Assembly: GCA_037189845.1 (NCBI GenBank)
Contig: JBBCIS010000005.1
Span: 62,001 to 126,000 of the forward strand
DNA: 64,000 nucleotides
Source of the DNA: JAMLHH01 sp037189845
Lineage (GTDB): Bacteria; Bacteroidota; Bacteroidia; Chitinophagales; JADIYW01
Direction of reading: 5' to 3'
The notes below the pieces were generated by a model. That model saw only the letters and a program-made list of their open reading frames with translations, had not been told where the DNA came from and did no database searches. This document shows positions 63,608 to 64,000 of this stretch, piece by piece (within the stretch, counting starts at the first letter, position 1; every line of letters starts with the position of its first letter). The translations under genes and the position numbers were made by a program.

Positions 63608-64000
63608 ATGAAAACAATCGAAAATATATCACCTCTGACTCCGGTCGCTCACCTGACGGATGAGGTATGGAGTCATGTCAACAGGATGCTGGTCAGAAAA
63701 TGTATCAGTGAATTTACGCACGAGCTGATTCTGCAACCTGAACTGGCGGCAAATCTGTCCGGTGAATGGGAACTGTACAGTATTACTTCTGATGATGGTA
63801 AAGCGACGTACTTTTTTGATGCTAAAAAAGGATTTCTTGACCACTGGCATATTGCTCCGCAATCTATCAGAAAGGAAGCAGATGGCAAAGATGTACGGAT
63901 AGAAGCTATCTCTTTTATACTGGATTTTAAAGACACACTAAAGATTCCTGAAGAATTATTGCCTACTTATCTGGAGGAAATTTCGAGTACGCTCTATGGC
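63608..64000 (+). CDS. NIS siderophore synthetase (IucA/IucC family), N-terminal part
   Basis: 131 residues seen, open at the window end. The frame starts MKTIENISPLTPVAHLTDEV and shows the usual IucA/IucC N-terminal domain: VNRMLVRKCISEFTHELIL, YFFDAKKGFLDHWHIAP, ISFILDFKDTLKIPEELLP. Full enzymes have about 600 residues and join hydroxamate units with ATP. Position after the hydroxylase and acyltransferase completes a DesA-D/AlcA-C-like set. Confidence 0.92.
   Translation, partial: MKTIENISPLTPVAHLTDEVWSHVNRMLVRKCISEFTHELILQPELAANLSGEWELYSITSDDGKATYFFDAKKGFLDHWHIAPQSIRKEADGKDVRIEAISFILDFKDTLKIPEELLPTYLEEISSTLYG

Overview
The window looks like chromosomal DNA of a low-GC member of the Bacteroidota, probably of the Chitinophagales/Sphingobacteriales/Saprospirales type. 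The evidence is a type IX secretion gene (porQ), a giant secreted protein with SBBP repeats and a gliding-type C-terminal domain, a FISUMP lipoprotein, TAnnTTTG-type -7 promoter boxes, few Shine-Dalgarno sites, and many short palindromic intergenic repeats. No phage, plasmid, rRNA or CRISPR locus is visible.

Layout. 0-2 kb: end of an ABC importer operon (permease and binding lipoprotein). 2-12.2 kb: M20 dipeptidase, MATE exporter, Wzx-like flippase, a small alpha-helical protein, and an NtrY-like sensor kinase followed by hemL. 12.3-18.7 kb: tRNA-Phe, porQ, ornithine aminotransferase, an AAA/DUF4143 ATPase behind a 157-bp tandem repeat, and a Baeyer-Villiger-type monooxygenase. 18.9-20.7 kb: one polypeptide joining acetate kinase to a PduL-type phosphotransacylase. 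21-33.7 kb: cupin, lipoproteins, an AraC regulator, a fused FAD/Fe-S dehydrogenase, a FISUMP lipoprotein and a FAD/NAD(P)-binding protein. 33.8-39.7 kb: a 1951-residue T9SS cargo-like protein. 40.1-42.8 kb: an apparent three-gene operon (frameshifted unknown gene, RtcB, PrfH), the last two matching the RtcB2-PrfH ribosome-repair pair.

43.5-50.8 kb holds a complete hexuronate pathway in two divergent groups: transporter, UxaC, SDR-type fructuronate reductase and UxuA on one strand, KdgK and KDPG aldolase on the other. 51-54.9 kb is accessory DNA: a membrane KAP-family NTPase and several intact or decaying toxin-antitoxin modules. 55-57.7 kb: LigB-type dioxygenase, TPR protein, small zinc-ribbon protein. 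58.2-64 kb: an NIS (hydroxamate) siderophore locus (MATE exporter, PLP decarboxylase, N-hydroxylase, acyltransferase, start of an IucA/IucC synthetase) with related AT-rich palindromes upstream of two transcription units, presumably iron-responsive operators.

The strongest undescribed-looking signals are a ~182-bp structured intergenic element present twice (39.8 and 45.4 kb) whose hairpins appear to show compensatory changes, the AckA-PduL fusion, the third frameshifted gene of the rtcB-prfH operon, and the palindrome pair of the siderophore locus. All assignments come from reading the sequence; no database search was possible.
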